34,539 nt of DNA from Streptomyces lonarensis (GCF_012033735.1 NZ_JAAVJD010000034.1:1-34539); one strand, 5' to 3'. Counted from the stretch's first letter, positions 1 to 7,990 are shown. Made by a program: numbers and translations. Notes: generated by a model not told the origin, from the sequence alone.

Positions 1-32
1 GGCGCCCCGCCGGGTCGACCCGGCGGGGCGCC
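1..32. terminator. Perfect 32-bp palindrome at the window start
   Basis: Two 16-base arms meet with no spacer and are exact reverse complements, made almost entirely of G and C. In GC-rich actinomycetes such structures usually act as intrinsic terminators without a U-tract, so this may end a gene lying left of the window. Because it sits exactly at the edge it could also mark a sequence break. A weaker hairpin with 8-bp arms follows at 68-94. No gene is convincing between here and 180. Confidence 0.5.
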
Positions 33-180
33 GCCCGGGCGGTGTCGGGTCGATGGCGGGGCGAGGCGCCGCGCCTGCCGCGAGACGGCGCGGCACTCCG
101 GTCCCGAAGGCCGCGTCCTCCACCCCGCCGCGCGGCCGCCGGGCCGAGCGGGCGCGCTGGTCTGATGAGACGCTCGGGCT

Positions 181-1338
181 ATGCGCATGCTCCGCGGACC
201 GTACGAGGCGGCCCTGATCCGGCCCGGTAGTGCCATGTTCACCGCCGTGCGGATTCTGCCGTTCCTCGCAGTGATCGCGGTGGTGTCCATCGAGCTGTCC
301 CCGGCGCACTTCCTCTACACGGGGCCGTTCCTCACCCCGGCTCCCGCCCTCGCCGCTCTCACCATGGGGCCCCGCGGTACGGCGGCGGTGGCCGTGGTGA
401 CGGCACTCGCCAGTTGCACCACGGCGACCTTCAACCAGGCCTGGGGCAGTCAGCAGGTGTACGCGAACCTGTCGGCGCTGCTGCTGGTCTCACTGGCGAG
501 CCTGGCGAGCAGTACCGCGCGGGCGCGGCGTGAGCGGGAGCTGGCACACGTCCGGCGCATCGCGCAGGTCTCCCAGGACGTGGTACTGCGCCCGGTGCCC
601 GAGCAGCTGCACGGGGCACGGGCAGCGGGCGTCTACCTGGCCGCCGAGGCGGGGGCGCGCATCGGCGGCGACCTCTACGAAGTCCTCTCCACCCCCTACG
701 GAATCCGCGTCATCGTCGGTGACGTGCGGGGAAAGGGCCTGCCGGCGGTGCGTACCACCGCCGCGGTGCTGGGCGCCTTCCGCGAGGCGGCCCACTACGA
801 GGCGGAACTGGCGGACGTCATGTCGCGCTGTGAGGCCGCCCTCCAGCGGGAGGTGAGCCGGGCGGAGCAGCTGGTGGAGGCGCCGGGGCCGCACGACCGG
901 GCGGAGCAGTTCGTGACCGCCGTGCTGGCCCAGGTACCCGCCGAACCGGTGGTGGAGCTGGTGAGTCGGGGGCACCCCCCTCCGCTGCTGCTGAGCGGCG
1001 ACGAGGTCCGGCCGCTGGAGGCGTCCGTGCCGCTGCCGCCCCTCGGCCTGGCGGAGTTCCTCGGGGCGACGCCCCCGAGGGCGGAGACGTACCCGTTCCG
1101 ACCCGGTGAGCGGTTGCTGCTCTACACCGACGGGGTGATCGAGGCCCGTGACCCCGCCCGCAACTTCTTCGAGCTGCCGGCCCACCTCGCCCGGCTCGAC
1201 CACAGCCCGCCGCAGCAGCTGGTGGAGCAGTTGCGGGCCTCGCTGCTGCACCACGTCCGCGGCAGCCTGGAGGACGACGCCGCCATGGTGGTGGTCGAGC
1301 GGGAAGGGTGCGGTACGCCCGCGCGCGCCGCTGTCTGA
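181..1338 (+). CDS. Membrane-anchored PP2C/SpoIIE-family serine phosphatase
   Basis: The N-terminal ~120 residues are hydrophobic, with about four membrane segments (starting at FTAVRILPFLAVIAVV). A short linker leads to a cytosolic PPM phosphatase domain of the SpoIIE/RsbU class. Metal-ligand motifs are visible: GGDLYEV with Asp164, GDVRGKG with Asp181, LLYTDGVIEARD with Asp317, and a final DDAAMVVV. Members of this family dephosphorylate STAS anti-anti-sigma factors and so free sigma factors. No PAS, GAF or HATPase domain is present, so the membrane part is the only apparent input. ATG at 181 gives 385 aa; ATG at 235 (MFTAV) is an equally plausible start, placing the first helix at the N-terminus. 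Neither has a strong ribosome site. A STAS protein and an anti-sigma-like ATPase lie about 11-12 kb downstream as possible partners. It converges on the SDR gene with a 41-base gap. Confidence 0.85.
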   Translation: MRMLRGPYEAALIRPGSAMFTAVRILPFLAVIAVVSIELSPAHFLYTGPFLTPAPALAALTMGPRGTAAVAVVTALASCTTATFNQAWGSQQVYANLSALLLVSLASLASSTARARRERELAHVRRIAQVSQDVVLRPVPEQLHGARAAGVYLAAEAGARIGGDLYEVLSTPYGIRVIVGDVRGKGLPAVRTTAAVLGAFREAAHYEAELADVMSRCEAALQREVSRAEQLVEAPGPHDRAEQFVTAVLAQVPAEPVVELVSRGHPPPLLLSGDEVRPLEASVPLPPLGLAEFLGATPPRAETYPFRPGERLLLYTDGVIEARDPARNFFELPAHLARLDHSPPQQLVEQLRASLLHHVRGSLEDDAAMVVVEREGCGTPARAAV

Positions 1339-1379
1339 GTCCCTGCGGGCGGGTGCCGGGCCGACCGGCTCGGCGTCGC

Positions 1380-2291
1380 TCAGGATGCTTCGGGGAAGGA
1401 CACCTCCGCCAGTTCGCAGGAGACGTCCCACAGCCGGGCGGCCTCCTCGGGCGACCGGGCTGCCCGGTGGAGGCGCTGCTCGCGGGCCGCTCCGGTGAGG
1501 TGGCCCAGGCCGCGGGGTCCGTAGTACCGCCCGCCCACCGCCTCCGGGCTGGTGGCGGCGTACCACGCGGGCCGCACCCCGCCCGCGACGCGTTGGACCG
1601 GCCAGCCCAGCGGGGCGAGGAAACGGAACGCCGCGTCGAACGGCGAGCGCCCCCCGCCCAGCCCCGGGCCTGCGGACTGGAGGTTGGTGGCGGCGAGACC
1701 CGGGTGCGCCATGGTGCTGGTGATGCCCCACCCGTGCCGCCTGCTCCGCCGGTCCAGTTCCAGGGCGAACAACATGGTCGCGAGTTTCGACTGGCCGTAG
1801 GCGGGCCAGGGCCGGTATCCGTGCTCGAACTGCAGATCGTCCCAGTTCATGCCCCTGACCATGGCCGCGGCCAGTGCGGACTGGGTGGTCACCCGGGCGG
1901 CACCGGCGATGAGCAGCGGGAGGATGCGGGCGACGAGCGCGACGTGGCCCAGGTGGTTGGTTCCGAACTGCAGCTCGAAGCCGTCGGTGGTGGTGTGTCG
2001 TGTCGGCGGTGTCATGACGGCGGCGTTATTGATCAGGATGTGAATGGGCCGCCCCTCTTCGTTCAGCCGGTCGGCCAAGGCGGCGACCGACTCCAGGGAC
2101 GCGAGGTCGAGGAACCTGGTGGACGAGGCCCCGCCGATGCGGTCGAGCGCCGCCCGCCCCTTGGCTGCGTTGCGGACCGGGAGGACGACCTCGGCCCCCG
2201 CGAGTGCCAGGCGCTGCGCGAGCCCCAGCCCGATCCCGTCGCTGCCCCCGGTGACCACGGCCAGCTTGCCGCGCAGATGCGTTTCGTTCAT
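1380..2291 (-). CDS. Short-chain dehydrogenase/reductase (retinol dehydrogenase/WW-oxidoreductase-like)
   Basis: A 303-aa classical SDR expected to oxidise or reduce a small alcohol or carbonyl with NAD(P)(H). Visible motifs are the Rossmann TGGSDGIG at 14-21, NNA at 88-90, a catalytic Ser near 138, and YGQSK with Tyr165 and Lys169. The run [21 protein letters not shown] resembles the retinol-dehydrogenase-like SDRs. The frame stays open further upstream, but the ATG at 2291 is chosen because the SDR fold begins directly after it and the extension would run into the divergent promoter. The gene is divergent from the MmyB-type regulator at 2393, a pairing common in actinomycetes, so that regulator probably controls it. 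The substrate cannot be told from sequence. Confidence 0.88.
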   Translation of the reverse strand: MNETHLRGKLAVVTGGSDGIGLGLAQRLALAGAEVVLPVRNAAKGRAALDRIGGASSTRFLDLASLESVAALADRLNEEGRPIHILINNAAVMTPPTRHTTTDGFELQFGTNHLGHVALVARILPLLIAGAARVTTQSALAAAMVRGMNWDDLQFEHGYRPWPAYGQSKLATMLFALELDRRSRRHGWGITSTMAHPGLAATNLQSAGPGLGGGRSPFDAAFRFLAPLGWPVQRVAGGVRPAWYAATSPEAVGGRYYGPRGLGHLTGAAREQRLHRAARSPEEAARLWDVSCELAEVSFPEAS

Positions 2292-2392
2292 GCGGCGATG
2301 CTCGCTCGCCGCGGCGCCCCCGGGCAGAGCGCGGTTGTCGGGGGATCGGCGGTCCCTGGTGGCCCGGGGCCGATCGGGCGCACAATCAACCC

Positions 2393-3268
2393 ATGGACCG
2401 CGACGCACTGGCCGACTTTCTCCGCCGCCGACGGGAGGCCCTGCGCCCCGAGGACGTCGGACTGCCGCCCGGGGTGCGGCGACGGACGTCCGGCCTCCGC
2501 CGTGAGGAGGTCGCGCACCTCGCCGTCATGTCCGTCGACTACTACACCCGGTTGGAGCAGCGGCGCGGGCCGCAGCCCAGTGCCCGGTTGCTGAGCGGAC
2601 TCGCACGCTCGCTCCGGCTGTCCAACGACGAACGCGACCACCTGTACCGGCTCGCAGGTCACCACGCGCCCGCCGCGACCGACGGGCCGGCCGGCGTCGC
2701 GCCGGGACTGCTGCGGGTGTTGGAAAGCCTTGGCGACTCCCCCGGGCTGGTGCTGACCGACCTGGGGGTGACCCTGGCGCAGAACCGGATGGCGGTGGCA
2801 CTCCTGGGGGACACCGCCCGCTTCTCGGGGCCGGCCCGCAGCGCGATCCACCGGTGGTTCATGGACCCGGCGGAGCGTGCTCGGTACCCGGAGAACGACC
2901 GGGACCGGCAGAGCCGGGCACAGGTCGCCAACCTGCGTGTCGCCCACAGCGTGCACGGGCCGCGTTCCCAGGCCGACGCGCTGGTGCGCCTGCTGCGGCG
3001 GGAGAGCTCGGAGTTCGCCGGACTGTGGGAGCGGCATGAGGTCGCCCGCCGGTTCGCCGACCGCAAGACGCTGCTCCACCCGGAGGTCGGTGCCATCGAG
3101 TTGGACTGCCAGGTGCTCTTCACCGAGGACCGCGCCCAGACGTTGCTGGTGTTCACCGCGGAGCCTCGCACCGAGGCGCACGGGAAGCTGCAGCTGCTGT
3201 CCGTGCTCGGCGCCGACAGCTACTCGCCGGCAGCCGGCAGTCCCGGAGCCCGGGCTCAGGAGTGGTGA
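2393..3268 (+). CDS. XRE-family regulator with MmyB-like ligand-binding domain
   Basis: A 291-aa DNA-binding regulator. Residues about 10-70 form an XRE helix-turn-helix with the family hallmark [19 protein letters not shown] followed by RLEQRRG. The remaining ~190 residues match the MmyB-like domain (PAS-like, possibly lipid- or small-molecule-binding), including [25 protein letters not shown] and ELDCQVLF. It is divergently transcribed from the SDR gene with 101 bases between starts. A -10-like CACAAT at 2381-2386 lies so close to the ATG that the transcript may be leaderless; no Shine-Dalgarno is visible. Regulation of the neighbouring SDR and itself is the expected role by family precedent, not shown here. 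A second regulator of this type is encoded at 17532-18491. Confidence 0.88.
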   Translation: MDRDALADFLRRRREALRPEDVGLPPGVRRRTSGLRREEVAHLAVMSVDYYTRLEQRRGPQPSARLLSGLARSLRLSNDERDHLYRLAGHHAPAATDGPAGVAPGLLRVLESLGDSPGLVLTDLGVTLAQNRMAVALLGDTARFSGPARSAIHRWFMDPAERARYPENDRDRQSRAQVANLRVAHSVHGPRSQADALVRLLRRESSEFAGLWERHEVARRFADRKTLLHPEVGAIELDCQVLFTEDRAQTLLVFTAEPRTEAHGKLQLLSVLGADSYSPAAGSPGARAQEW

Positions 3269-3290
3269 ACGGCGGCGTGGCGCTCCCCGG

Positions 3291-3896
3291 TCAGCCGTTC
3301 CCGGGCGGTGCGCCGCCGCGGGCTGCCAGCAGGACGCGTGCGGTCGCCCGTGCCTTGGCGTACGCGTCCCGGTCCCCCAGCGTGGTCGCGGTCACGTGGG
3401 CCCCTTCGTGGACGAGGTGCAGCCGATCGGCGGTGGCGGCGTCAGCGGTCAGGGTCAGGAAGAGCTCCAGCATCCATCGCTTCTCCTCCCGGATCGCCTC
3501 GCCGACCGCGGCGGAGCTCGTCCCGAGCTCGGCCCAGGCATTGACGAAGGCGCAGCCGCGGGGGTTGTCGGCGGCCCAGCGCTCCGCGGTGTCGAACACC
3601 GCGAGCACCTGCTCCGCGCCGGCGGGCTGCCGAACGAGGTCTGCGAGCAACAGCGTCTGCCAGCGGTGCGCTCGGCGGCGGAGGTATGCCACGACCAGGT
3701 CCTGCTTGGACCCGAACCGCTGGTAGAGGGTGCGCTTGGTGACTCCGGCGGATTCGGCGACGAGGTCCACGCCCACCGCGCCGATGCCCCGGTCATAGAA
3801 GAGCTGCTCGGCGGCGGCCAGCAGCCGCTCCCCCGCGGGCGTCGTCGTGGGGGCGGGCGCCGGGGCAAGGCGGGACAGGTCGGCTCGGGCGAGCAT
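3291..3896 (-). CDS. TetR/AcrR-family repressor
   Basis: A 201-aa protein with the TetR helix-turn-helix near residues 20-66: ERLLAAAEQLFYDRGIGAVGVD, then AGVTKRTLYQRFGSKQDLV. The helical C-terminal half contains RGCAFVNAWAELG, which resembles the LmrA/YxaF-like TetR group. The ATG at 3896 has a good GAGGGG ribosome site about 8 bases upstream. The gene is divergent from an EamA exporter 66 bases away, and an imperfect palindrome lies between them, so it most likely represses that exporter and itself. The inducing ligand is unknown. It converges with the XRE gene to its left with a 22-base gap. Confidence 0.88.
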   Translation of the reverse strand: MLARADLSRLAPAPAPTTTPAGERLLAAAEQLFYDRGIGAVGVDLVAESAGVTKRTLYQRFGSKQDLVVAYLRRRAHRWQTLLLADLVRQPAGAEQVLAVFDTAERWAADNPRGCAFVNAWAELGTSSAAVGEAIREEKRWMLELFLTLTADAATADRLHLVHEGAHVTATTLGDRDAYAKARATARVLLAARGGAPPGNG

Positions 3897-3933
3897 GCGT
3901 TTCCCCTCTGCCGTCGGACGGGTACACGGCGAG

Positions 3934-3953
3934 TATACCGACCAGTGTGTTTA
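3934..3953. promoter_or_regulatory. Candidate TetR operator between tetR and the EamA exporter gene
   Basis: Half-sites ACCGAC (3937-3942) and GTGTGT (3945-3950) are separated by two bases and match as reverse complements at four of six positions. The A+T content is well above the surroundings. The element sits in the 66-base divergent promoter region directly before the exporter ATG at 3963, the expected location for a TetR operator. Its binding by the 3291-3896 product is inferred from position only. Confidence 0.45.
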
Positions 3954-3962
3954 CATACGACC

Positions 3963-4895
3963 ATGAGAGATCTCGGATGGGCGGCCGGCTTCGTGGTGCT
4001 GTGGTCGTCCGGGTTCGTGGGCGCGGTGCTCGCCCAGCCGGCGGACTCTCCCGCGGGTGTCCTCGCCTGGCGGTACGTGGCGACCGCCGCCATCCTGGCG
4101 ACGGCGGTTCTGATCACCCGGCGGACCGCGATCACCGGGCGCGAACTCGTCCGGCAGAGCGGGGTCGGACTCCTGGCGCACGTGGTGTTCCTGGGCGGTG
4201 TCTTCGGGGCGTCGTCCCAGGGCGTCGGAGCGGGCACGGTGGCCCTGGTCTGCGCGGTGCAACCCATGCTGGTGATGCTGGTGGGCCGCTTCGCCTGGGG
4301 CGACTCCCTGCGCCGCAGGCAGGTGTTCGGAGCAGCCGTCGGACTGGCCGCGGTCGCGCTGAGCGTCGGCGGCGGGTTCGGCTCGTCGGGCGCCGGGCTG
4401 CTGCTCCCGGTGGCGAGCCTGCTCGGACTGTCGGGCGCCGCGCTGCTGGAACGTCGCCGACCTCCCACGGCGGACACGCTGACCTGCCTCTGCGTCCAGG
4501 TGGTGGTCTCCGCCGCGGTCTTCCTCGCCTTCGCCGCTGCCACGGGCGGACTCGCGCTCGACCTGACCCCGTCGGTCGCCGGCGCCCTCGCCTGGCTGGT
4601 GGTGCTCTCCGGGCTCGGTGGTTACACGGCCTTCGTGGTCTGCCTGCGGCGCCTGGGGAGTTCGCGCACCAGCCTGCTGCTCTACCTCACCCCGCCGGTC
4701 ACGACCCTGTGGGCCTGGGCGATGTTCTCGGACGCACCGGGGGCCGCCCAATGGTCGGCGCTGGCCTTGGCCGGTGTCGCAGTGGTGTTGTCGTGGCCCG
4801 CGCCCGCCCGGGGCGGGCCGGCGGAGAGCGGCGCCGCGGACGTCGGGGAGGTCGGCGGCGGCCGCCGACTCGACGGCGCCGGGGCGCGGCGCTGA
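3963..4895 (+). CDS. EamA/DMT-superfamily exporter
   Basis: A 310-aa integral membrane protein with about ten hydrophobic helices in two EamA repeats (roughly 1-140 and 150-285). It begins MRDLGWAAGFVVLWSSGFVGA, typical of this family, and has ARP-like and proline-bearing helices such as LLLYLTPPVTTLWAW in the second repeat. Family members export amino acids, drugs or metabolites by drug/metabolite antiport; the substrate here is unknown. The frame is open far upstream, but the ATG at 3963 begins the first helix and lies just beyond the putative operator; no clear Shine-Dalgarno precedes it. The hydrophilic C-tail (about 280-310) is Gly/Arg rich. Regulation by the divergent TetR protein is likely. 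Confidence 0.85.
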   Translation: MRDLGWAAGFVVLWSSGFVGAVLAQPADSPAGVLAWRYVATAAILATAVLITRRTAITGRELVRQSGVGLLAHVVFLGGVFGASSQGVGAGTVALVCAVQPMLVMLVGRFAWGDSLRRRQVFGAAVGLAAVALSVGGGFGSSGAGLLLPVASLLGLSGAALLERRRPPTADTLTCLCVQVVVSAAVFLAFAAATGGLALDLTPSVAGALAWLVVLSGLGGYTAFVVCLRRLGSSRTSLLLYLTPPVTTLWAWAMFSDAPGAAQWSALALAGVAVVLSWPAPARGGPAESGAADVGEVGGGRRLDGAGARR

Positions 4896-4993
4896 GCCCG
4901 GGAGTGCGACAGCCGGTCCGGCCACCCGCCCGGAGCTATCCTCCAGGCAGCGCCGAGGCGTGCAGGGCCACGGCCGAGCAGGGCGGAGGCCTC

Positions 4994-5068
4994 ATGCACC
5001 ACGGAGATGTCGGGCGCGTCGGACACGCGGCCCGCGGAGTGGACACCGCCGGGCGGTCCCCGCGGTGA
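4994..5068 (+). CDS. Possible 24-codon upstream ORF coupled to the HD-domain gene
   Basis: An ATG preceded by GGAGG at 4985-4989 opens a 24-codon frame whose TGA (5066-5068) overlaps the GTG start of the HD-domain gene in a GTGA arrangement. The downstream start has no ribosome site of its own, so this leader could deliver ribosomes to it by translational coupling. The peptide has no recognisable features. It may instead be fortuitous. Confidence 0.3.
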   Translation: MHHGDVGRVGHAARGVDTAGRSPR

Positions 5069-5664
5069 GCCTGCCCACCGAGCGGGAGATCCGCGCGCTG
5101 CACCGGGCCCATGCCCCGTCGGCCGCCGCGTTCCGGCTCGTCCTCGGCCACTGCGAGACCGTCTGGCGGATCGCGCGTCTGCTGCTGCGCGAGCTGCCGA
5201 CCCCGGTGGACACGGAGCTGGTGCGCGCGGGCTGCCTGCTGCACGACATCGGCGTCTACCGGCTGTACGGGGCCGACGGGCGCCTCGACGAGCAGAACTA
5301 CGTGCGGCACGGGGTGCTGGGCCACGAGCTGCTCGCCGCTGAGGGGTTCCCGGAGCAGCTGTGCCGGTTCTGCTCCTGCCACACCGGGGTGGGGCTGAGC
5401 CCGTCCGACGTGGTGGAGCAGCGGCTGCCGATACCGCCGGGCGACTACGTGGCTCGGACCGTCGAGGAGCGCCTGGTCATGTACGCCGACAAGTTCCACT
5501 CCAAGTCCCGGCCCGCCCGGCTGCTGACCTACCCGGAGTACGCGGCCCACGTCGGCAGGTTCGGGACGGACAAGGTGCGACGGTTCGCGGCGCTGGCCGA
5601 CGAGTTCGGGCTCCCGGAGACGAGCTCGATCACCCCCTCGCGCAGCCGCGGTCCGACGGCCTGA
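5065..5664 (+). CDS. HD-domain metal-dependent phosphohydrolase
   Basis: A 199-aa protein of the HD superfamily. The metal-binding signature is visible as His in LGHCETVW, the HD pair in CLLHDIGVY, further His residues in VRHGVLGHELL and CSCHTGVG, and Asp in VMYADKFHSK. HD proteins hydrolyse phosphomono- or diesters of nucleotides or related molecules; this subfamily of about 190-200 aa is widespread in Streptomyces without a proven substrate. The GTG at 5065 is chosen because homology-like sequence (SLPTEREIRALH) begins there; it overlaps the stop of a 24-codon upstream frame. It converges with the nuclease gene, with a hairpin between them. Confidence 0.82.
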   Translation: MSLPTEREIRALHRAHAPSAAAFRLVLGHCETVWRIARLLLRELPTPVDTELVRAGCLLHDIGVYRLYGADGRLDEQNYVRHGVLGHELLAAEGFPEQLCRFCSCHTGVGLSPSDVVEQRLPIPPGDYVARTVEERLVMYADKFHSKSRPARLLTYPEYAAHVGRFGTDKVRRFAALADEFGLPETSSITPSRSRGPTA

Positions 5665-5710
5665 ACGCCCCACCGGCCCCGGCCGGTAGTCCTCTCCTCC
5701 GGGAGCGGAT

Positions 5711-6454
5711 TCAGGGGAGGCGTTCCCCTCGGGGAGGGGAACGCGGCGGCGGCACGGCCGGCAGCAGCTGCCAAAGCGGACGGCCGCCCGACGCCCAGGC
5801 ACCGAGCACCTCGCGGTCCACCACGTGGAGCCGCTGGCGGCCGGCGAAGTCCACCGCCGGGGCCGTCACACGGCCGTTGGTCACGATGACCGCCACGTCG
5901 GCCCCGTGCACCTGGCGGGCGGTGCCGTTCAGGACCTGGAAGTCGGGAGTGCCGACCGGGGAACCGGCCAGGCCCTGGCGTCGGTGCTTGCACTGGACGA
6001 CCCAGCGGCGCCCGAACGGGTCCGTGGCCGTCACGTCGGCGCCGAGGTCACCGGCGCCGCCCACGCGGACCGCGTCACGGCAACCGTCGCGGCGCAGCAG
6101 GTCCCGCACGGCGTCCTCGAACCGCGAGTGGTGCATCGCGTCGAGTCGCGAGAGCGTCTCCGGCCGACGGCCGCCGCCCCTCACCCCCGGCTGCGGGCAG
6201 CCGGCCCGCACCTGGCCTCGGTGAACGCCTGCCGCGAGTGACAGGACCGCGGCGACGGCCGGAACCCACCAGGTGGCGAGCAGTCCCTCGACAGCCAACG
6301 CGAGCCCGCCGAGGCCCAGCAGGACGGGGGCGACGGCTCGCGACTGCGGTCGTGCCCCGGCTCGTGCTCCGGCTCTCGACCGGCGCCGGCGTACGGCGCC
6401 GCGGCCCGGCCCCGGTCGTCGGCCACGGGGCCGCGACCGCGACCGCCGGCTCAC
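5711..6454 (-). CDS. Membrane-associated Mrr-like restriction endonuclease domain protein
   Basis: A 247-aa protein. Residues 1-40 are highly basic (Arg-rich). Residues about 42-78 contain two closely spaced hydrophobic segments (VLLGLGGLALAVEGLLATWW and VPAVAAVLSLAAGV). The C-terminal ~140 residues form an Mrr_cat/PD-(D/E)xK nuclease-like domain: SRFEDAVRDLLRRDG, then GDLGADVTA carrying the catalytic Asp and WVVQCKHR carrying the QxK motif. Related Mrr proteins cleave modified DNA, but a membrane-tethered form with no methyltransferase nearby is not a standard restriction system. The GTG start at 6454 forms a 4-base GTGA overlap with the stop of the upstream small membrane protein gene, so the two are co-translated. 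The true target, and whether it cuts DNA at all, are unknown. Confidence 0.8.
   Translation of the reverse strand: MSRRSRSRPRGRRPGPGRGAVRRRRSRAGARAGARPQSRAVAPVLLGLGGLALAVEGLLATWWVPAVAAVLSLAAGVHRGQVRAGCPQPGVRGGGRRPETLSRLDAMHHSRFEDAVRDLLRRDGCRDAVRVGGAGDLGADVTATDPFGRRWVVQCKHRRQGLAGSPVGTPDFQVLNGTARQVHGADVAVIVTNGRVTAPAVDFAGRQRLHVVDREVLGAWASGGRPLWQLLPAVPPPRSPPRGERLP
5720..5744. terminator. Hairpin terminator between convergent HD and nuclease genes
   Basis: Perfect 11-bp arms (5720-5730 and 5734-5744) flank a GGG loop. It overlaps the last codons of the nuclease gene on the minus strand and lies 55 bases beyond the HD gene, so it could stop transcription from either side. Confidence 0.6.
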
Positions 6455-6693
6455 TGCCCCGCCCTGGTCACACCGTGCGCCAGTTCACCCAGGGCCGTGA
6501 AGAGCGCCTGCCCCACCGGGGTGGGGGCGATGAGAACCCCGAGCGCCAGAACCAGCACCACGGTCACCTTCTCGTCCGTTCTGCTGCGCGCCTGCGTACG
6601 TCGGCACAGGCGTGCGACGACGACGGCTGCCAGCAGCACGGCCACGTTGACGGTCAGCACTGCTCGGACCACTCCCCACTTCACCGACCCCAC
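6451..6693 (-). CDS. Small two-helix membrane protein coupled to the Mrr-like gene
   Basis: An 80-residue protein with two predicted membrane helices (VLTVNVAVLLAAVVVARL near 11-28 and VTVVLVLALGVLIAPTPVG near 43-61) separated by a basic loop, RRTQARSRTDEK. Its TGA overlaps the GTG of the nuclease gene (GTGA), which indicates co-expression. The frame is open to 6906 but the upstream part lacks membrane-protein character and lies in lower-GC intergenic sequence, so a GTG at 6693 (or 6684) is preferred. AGGAGGGG lies at 6707-6714, rather far upstream. No family is recognised. The shared membrane location suggests a partner or regulator of the nuclease protein. Confidence 0.6.
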   Translation of the reverse strand: MGSVKWGVVRAVLTVNVAVLLAAVVVARLCRRTQARSRTDEKVTVVLVLALGVLIAPTPVGQALFTALGELAHGVTRAGQ

Positions 6694-6726
6694 GGGAACG
6701 AGGCACCCCTCCTGCCTCGACCATCC

Positions 6727-6732
6727 TGTATA
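6727..6732 (-). promoter_or_regulatory. Candidate -10 box for the small membrane protein / nuclease operon
   Basis: Read on the minus strand this is TATACA, a good -10 hexamer, placed about 30 bases upstream of the chosen GTG and just before an AGGAGGGG sequence. No convincing -35 hexamer was found. The 6694-6954 interval is visibly less GC-rich than its surroundings, consistent with a promoter region serving genes on both sides. Confidence 0.35.
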
Positions 6733-6954
6733 GCCCCCCCACCGCCGGAGATTGGCCCGATTCGCAATCAATGGCATGATCCCGTCGAATCTGGCCGAAC
6801 ACGCACACACCAAGCAGAACTGGCACAGAATTTCGACGAGGAAACGAGTTGCCGCGCGCAGACGACCGGCCAGCTTTCGAGAAGCGACCACCGCGGAAGC
6901 GGGCATAGGGTCTCGGCAGACGGCACCACCCGGATGCCCCGTCCCAGGAGAGTG

Positions 6955-7419
6955 ATGACGATGAGCGGGAGCTCCGAACCAGCGACCGGGTCAGGAGGCT
7001 TCTCCCCCGAGGAACGCGCCGCGATGCGGGAGCGGGCCGCCGAGCTCAGGACGGAGGCGGACCGGCCACGAGGCGGTAAGGCCGCGGCACAGGAGCTCGA
7101 GGTGCTGGCGAAGATCGCCGGGATGCCGCCGGCCGATCGTGCCGTGGCCGAGCGGGTCCACGCCATCGTCACCACGCACGCGCCGGAGCTCGCTCCCAAG
7201 CTGTGGTACGGGCAGCCCGCGTACGCGCGCGGCGGCACGGTGGTGTGCTTCTTCCGCAGCGGGGCCGCGGACAAGGAGCGCTATTCGACGTTCGGGTTCA
7301 CCCCGGCGGCGGCGCTGGACGACGACAGCGGGCTCTGGCCCACCTCCTACGCCGTGAGCGAGTTGAGCGAGCCGGCGGTGGCCGCGTTGACGGCTCTGGT
7401 CGCGCGGGCGGCCGGCTGA
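6955..7419 (+). CDS. DUF1801 (YdhG-like) family protein
   Basis: A 154-aa protein. An N-terminal charged helical part (EERAAMRERAAELRTEAD) precedes a DUF1801-type domain with the typical core APKLWYGQPAYARGG, then VVCFFRSGA, YSTFGFTPAAALDD and a C-terminal ELSEPAVAALTALVARA. The family includes proteins called iron chaperones by similarity to YdhG/frataxin-fold proteins, but their biochemical role in actinomycetes is not established. AGGAG at 6946-6950 serves either ATG 6955 (spacing 4) or ATG 6961 (spacing 10). It stands alone, converging with a VOC gene across a strong hairpin. Confidence 0.78.
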   Translation: MTMSGSSEPATGSGGFSPEERAAMRERAAELRTEADRPRGGKAAAQELEVLAKIAGMPPADRAVAERVHAIVTTHAPELAPKLWYGQPAYARGGTVVCFFRSGAADKERYSTFGFTPAAALDDDSGLWPTSYAVSELSEPAVAALTALVARAAG

Positions 7420-7484
7420 GCGGCCGCGGCCGCCTGTCGACCGTCGGCGGGGCCGTGCGGGAGAGGCGGGCGGCGCTCCGGCGG

Positions 7485-7519
7485 GTCCCCGGCCGCCCCT
7501 CCCCGGGGCGGCCGGGGAC
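7485..7519. terminator. Hairpin terminator between convergent DUF1801 and VOC genes
   Basis: Perfect 14-bp GC arms (7485-7498 and 7506-7519) with a 7-base loop lie between the two converging stop codons. A bidirectional intrinsic terminator without a U-tract is the natural reading. Confidence 0.7.
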
Positions 7520-7526
7520 CGCGCGG

Positions 7527-7943
7527 TCAGGGGGCGGGGGTCGGCTGGGTGAACCGGATCCGGTTGCCGAAGGGGTCGCGGAGGCCGCAGTCGATCCCGT
7601 AAGGGCGCCGGGTGGGCTCCTCCGTGAACTCCACGCCGCGCTCCAGCAGCGTCCGGTAGGTCGCCTGGCAGTCATCGGTCGTGAGGACGAGCCACCCGCC
7701 CATCGCCCCCTTGGTGACCAGGTCGCGGACCTGTGCGGCGGTCTCCTCGGAGAGGGCGGGGGCGCCGGGCTTCTCCAGGAGGATCTGCCGTTCGGGGTGG
7801 CCGGGCACACTGACGGTCAGCCAGCGCATGAAGCCCATGTCGATGTCGGCGGCCACCTCCAGTCCGAGTGTGCCGACGTAGAAGGCGTGCGCCTCGTCCT
7901 GGTCGAGAACATAGATCTGTGACTGCGCGATACCGGTGAACAT
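7527..7943 (-). CDS. VOC-family (glyoxalase/bleomycin-resistance fold) protein
   Basis: A 138-aa protein with the two βαβββ modules of the vicinal-oxygen-chelate fold: IYVLDQDEAHAFYVGTLGLEVAADI at the N-terminus, and VLTTDDCQATYRTLLERGVEF followed by GIDCGLRDPFGNRIRFTQP at the C-terminus. The ending DPFGNRIRF is a hallmark of the family. Members are dioxygenases, isomerases, glyoxalases or antibiotic-sequestering proteins; the ligand set here does not decide which. It lies 47 bases downstream of the AraC-type gene on the same strand and is probably co-transcribed with it. Confidence 0.85.
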   Translation of the reverse strand: MFTGIAQSQIYVLDQDEAHAFYVGTLGLEVAADIDMGFMRWLTVSVPGHPERQILLEKPGAPALSEETAAQVRDLVTKGAMGGWLVLTTDDCQATYRTLLERGVEFTEEPTRRPYGIDCGLRDPFGNRIRFTQPTPAP

Positions 7944-7990
7944 GGGAGCACGCTATCGACGGCGGGGCGCCCTCGCTTGTCCGAAACTGC

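Noticed and set aside
490..1731. A 413-codon minus-strand frame across the phosphatase gene and the SDR end
   Set aside because: It overlaps two well-supported genes, and its composition is that of a shadow frame.
2877..3962. N-terminal extension of the EamA transporter through the TetR gene region
   Set aside because: The extension is antisense to the TetR gene and unrelated to the transporter fold; the true ATG at 3963 starts the first helix.
5711..6693. Classical restriction-modification system
   Set aside because: No methyltransferase or specificity gene is nearby; only a nuclease-type domain with membrane segments is seen.
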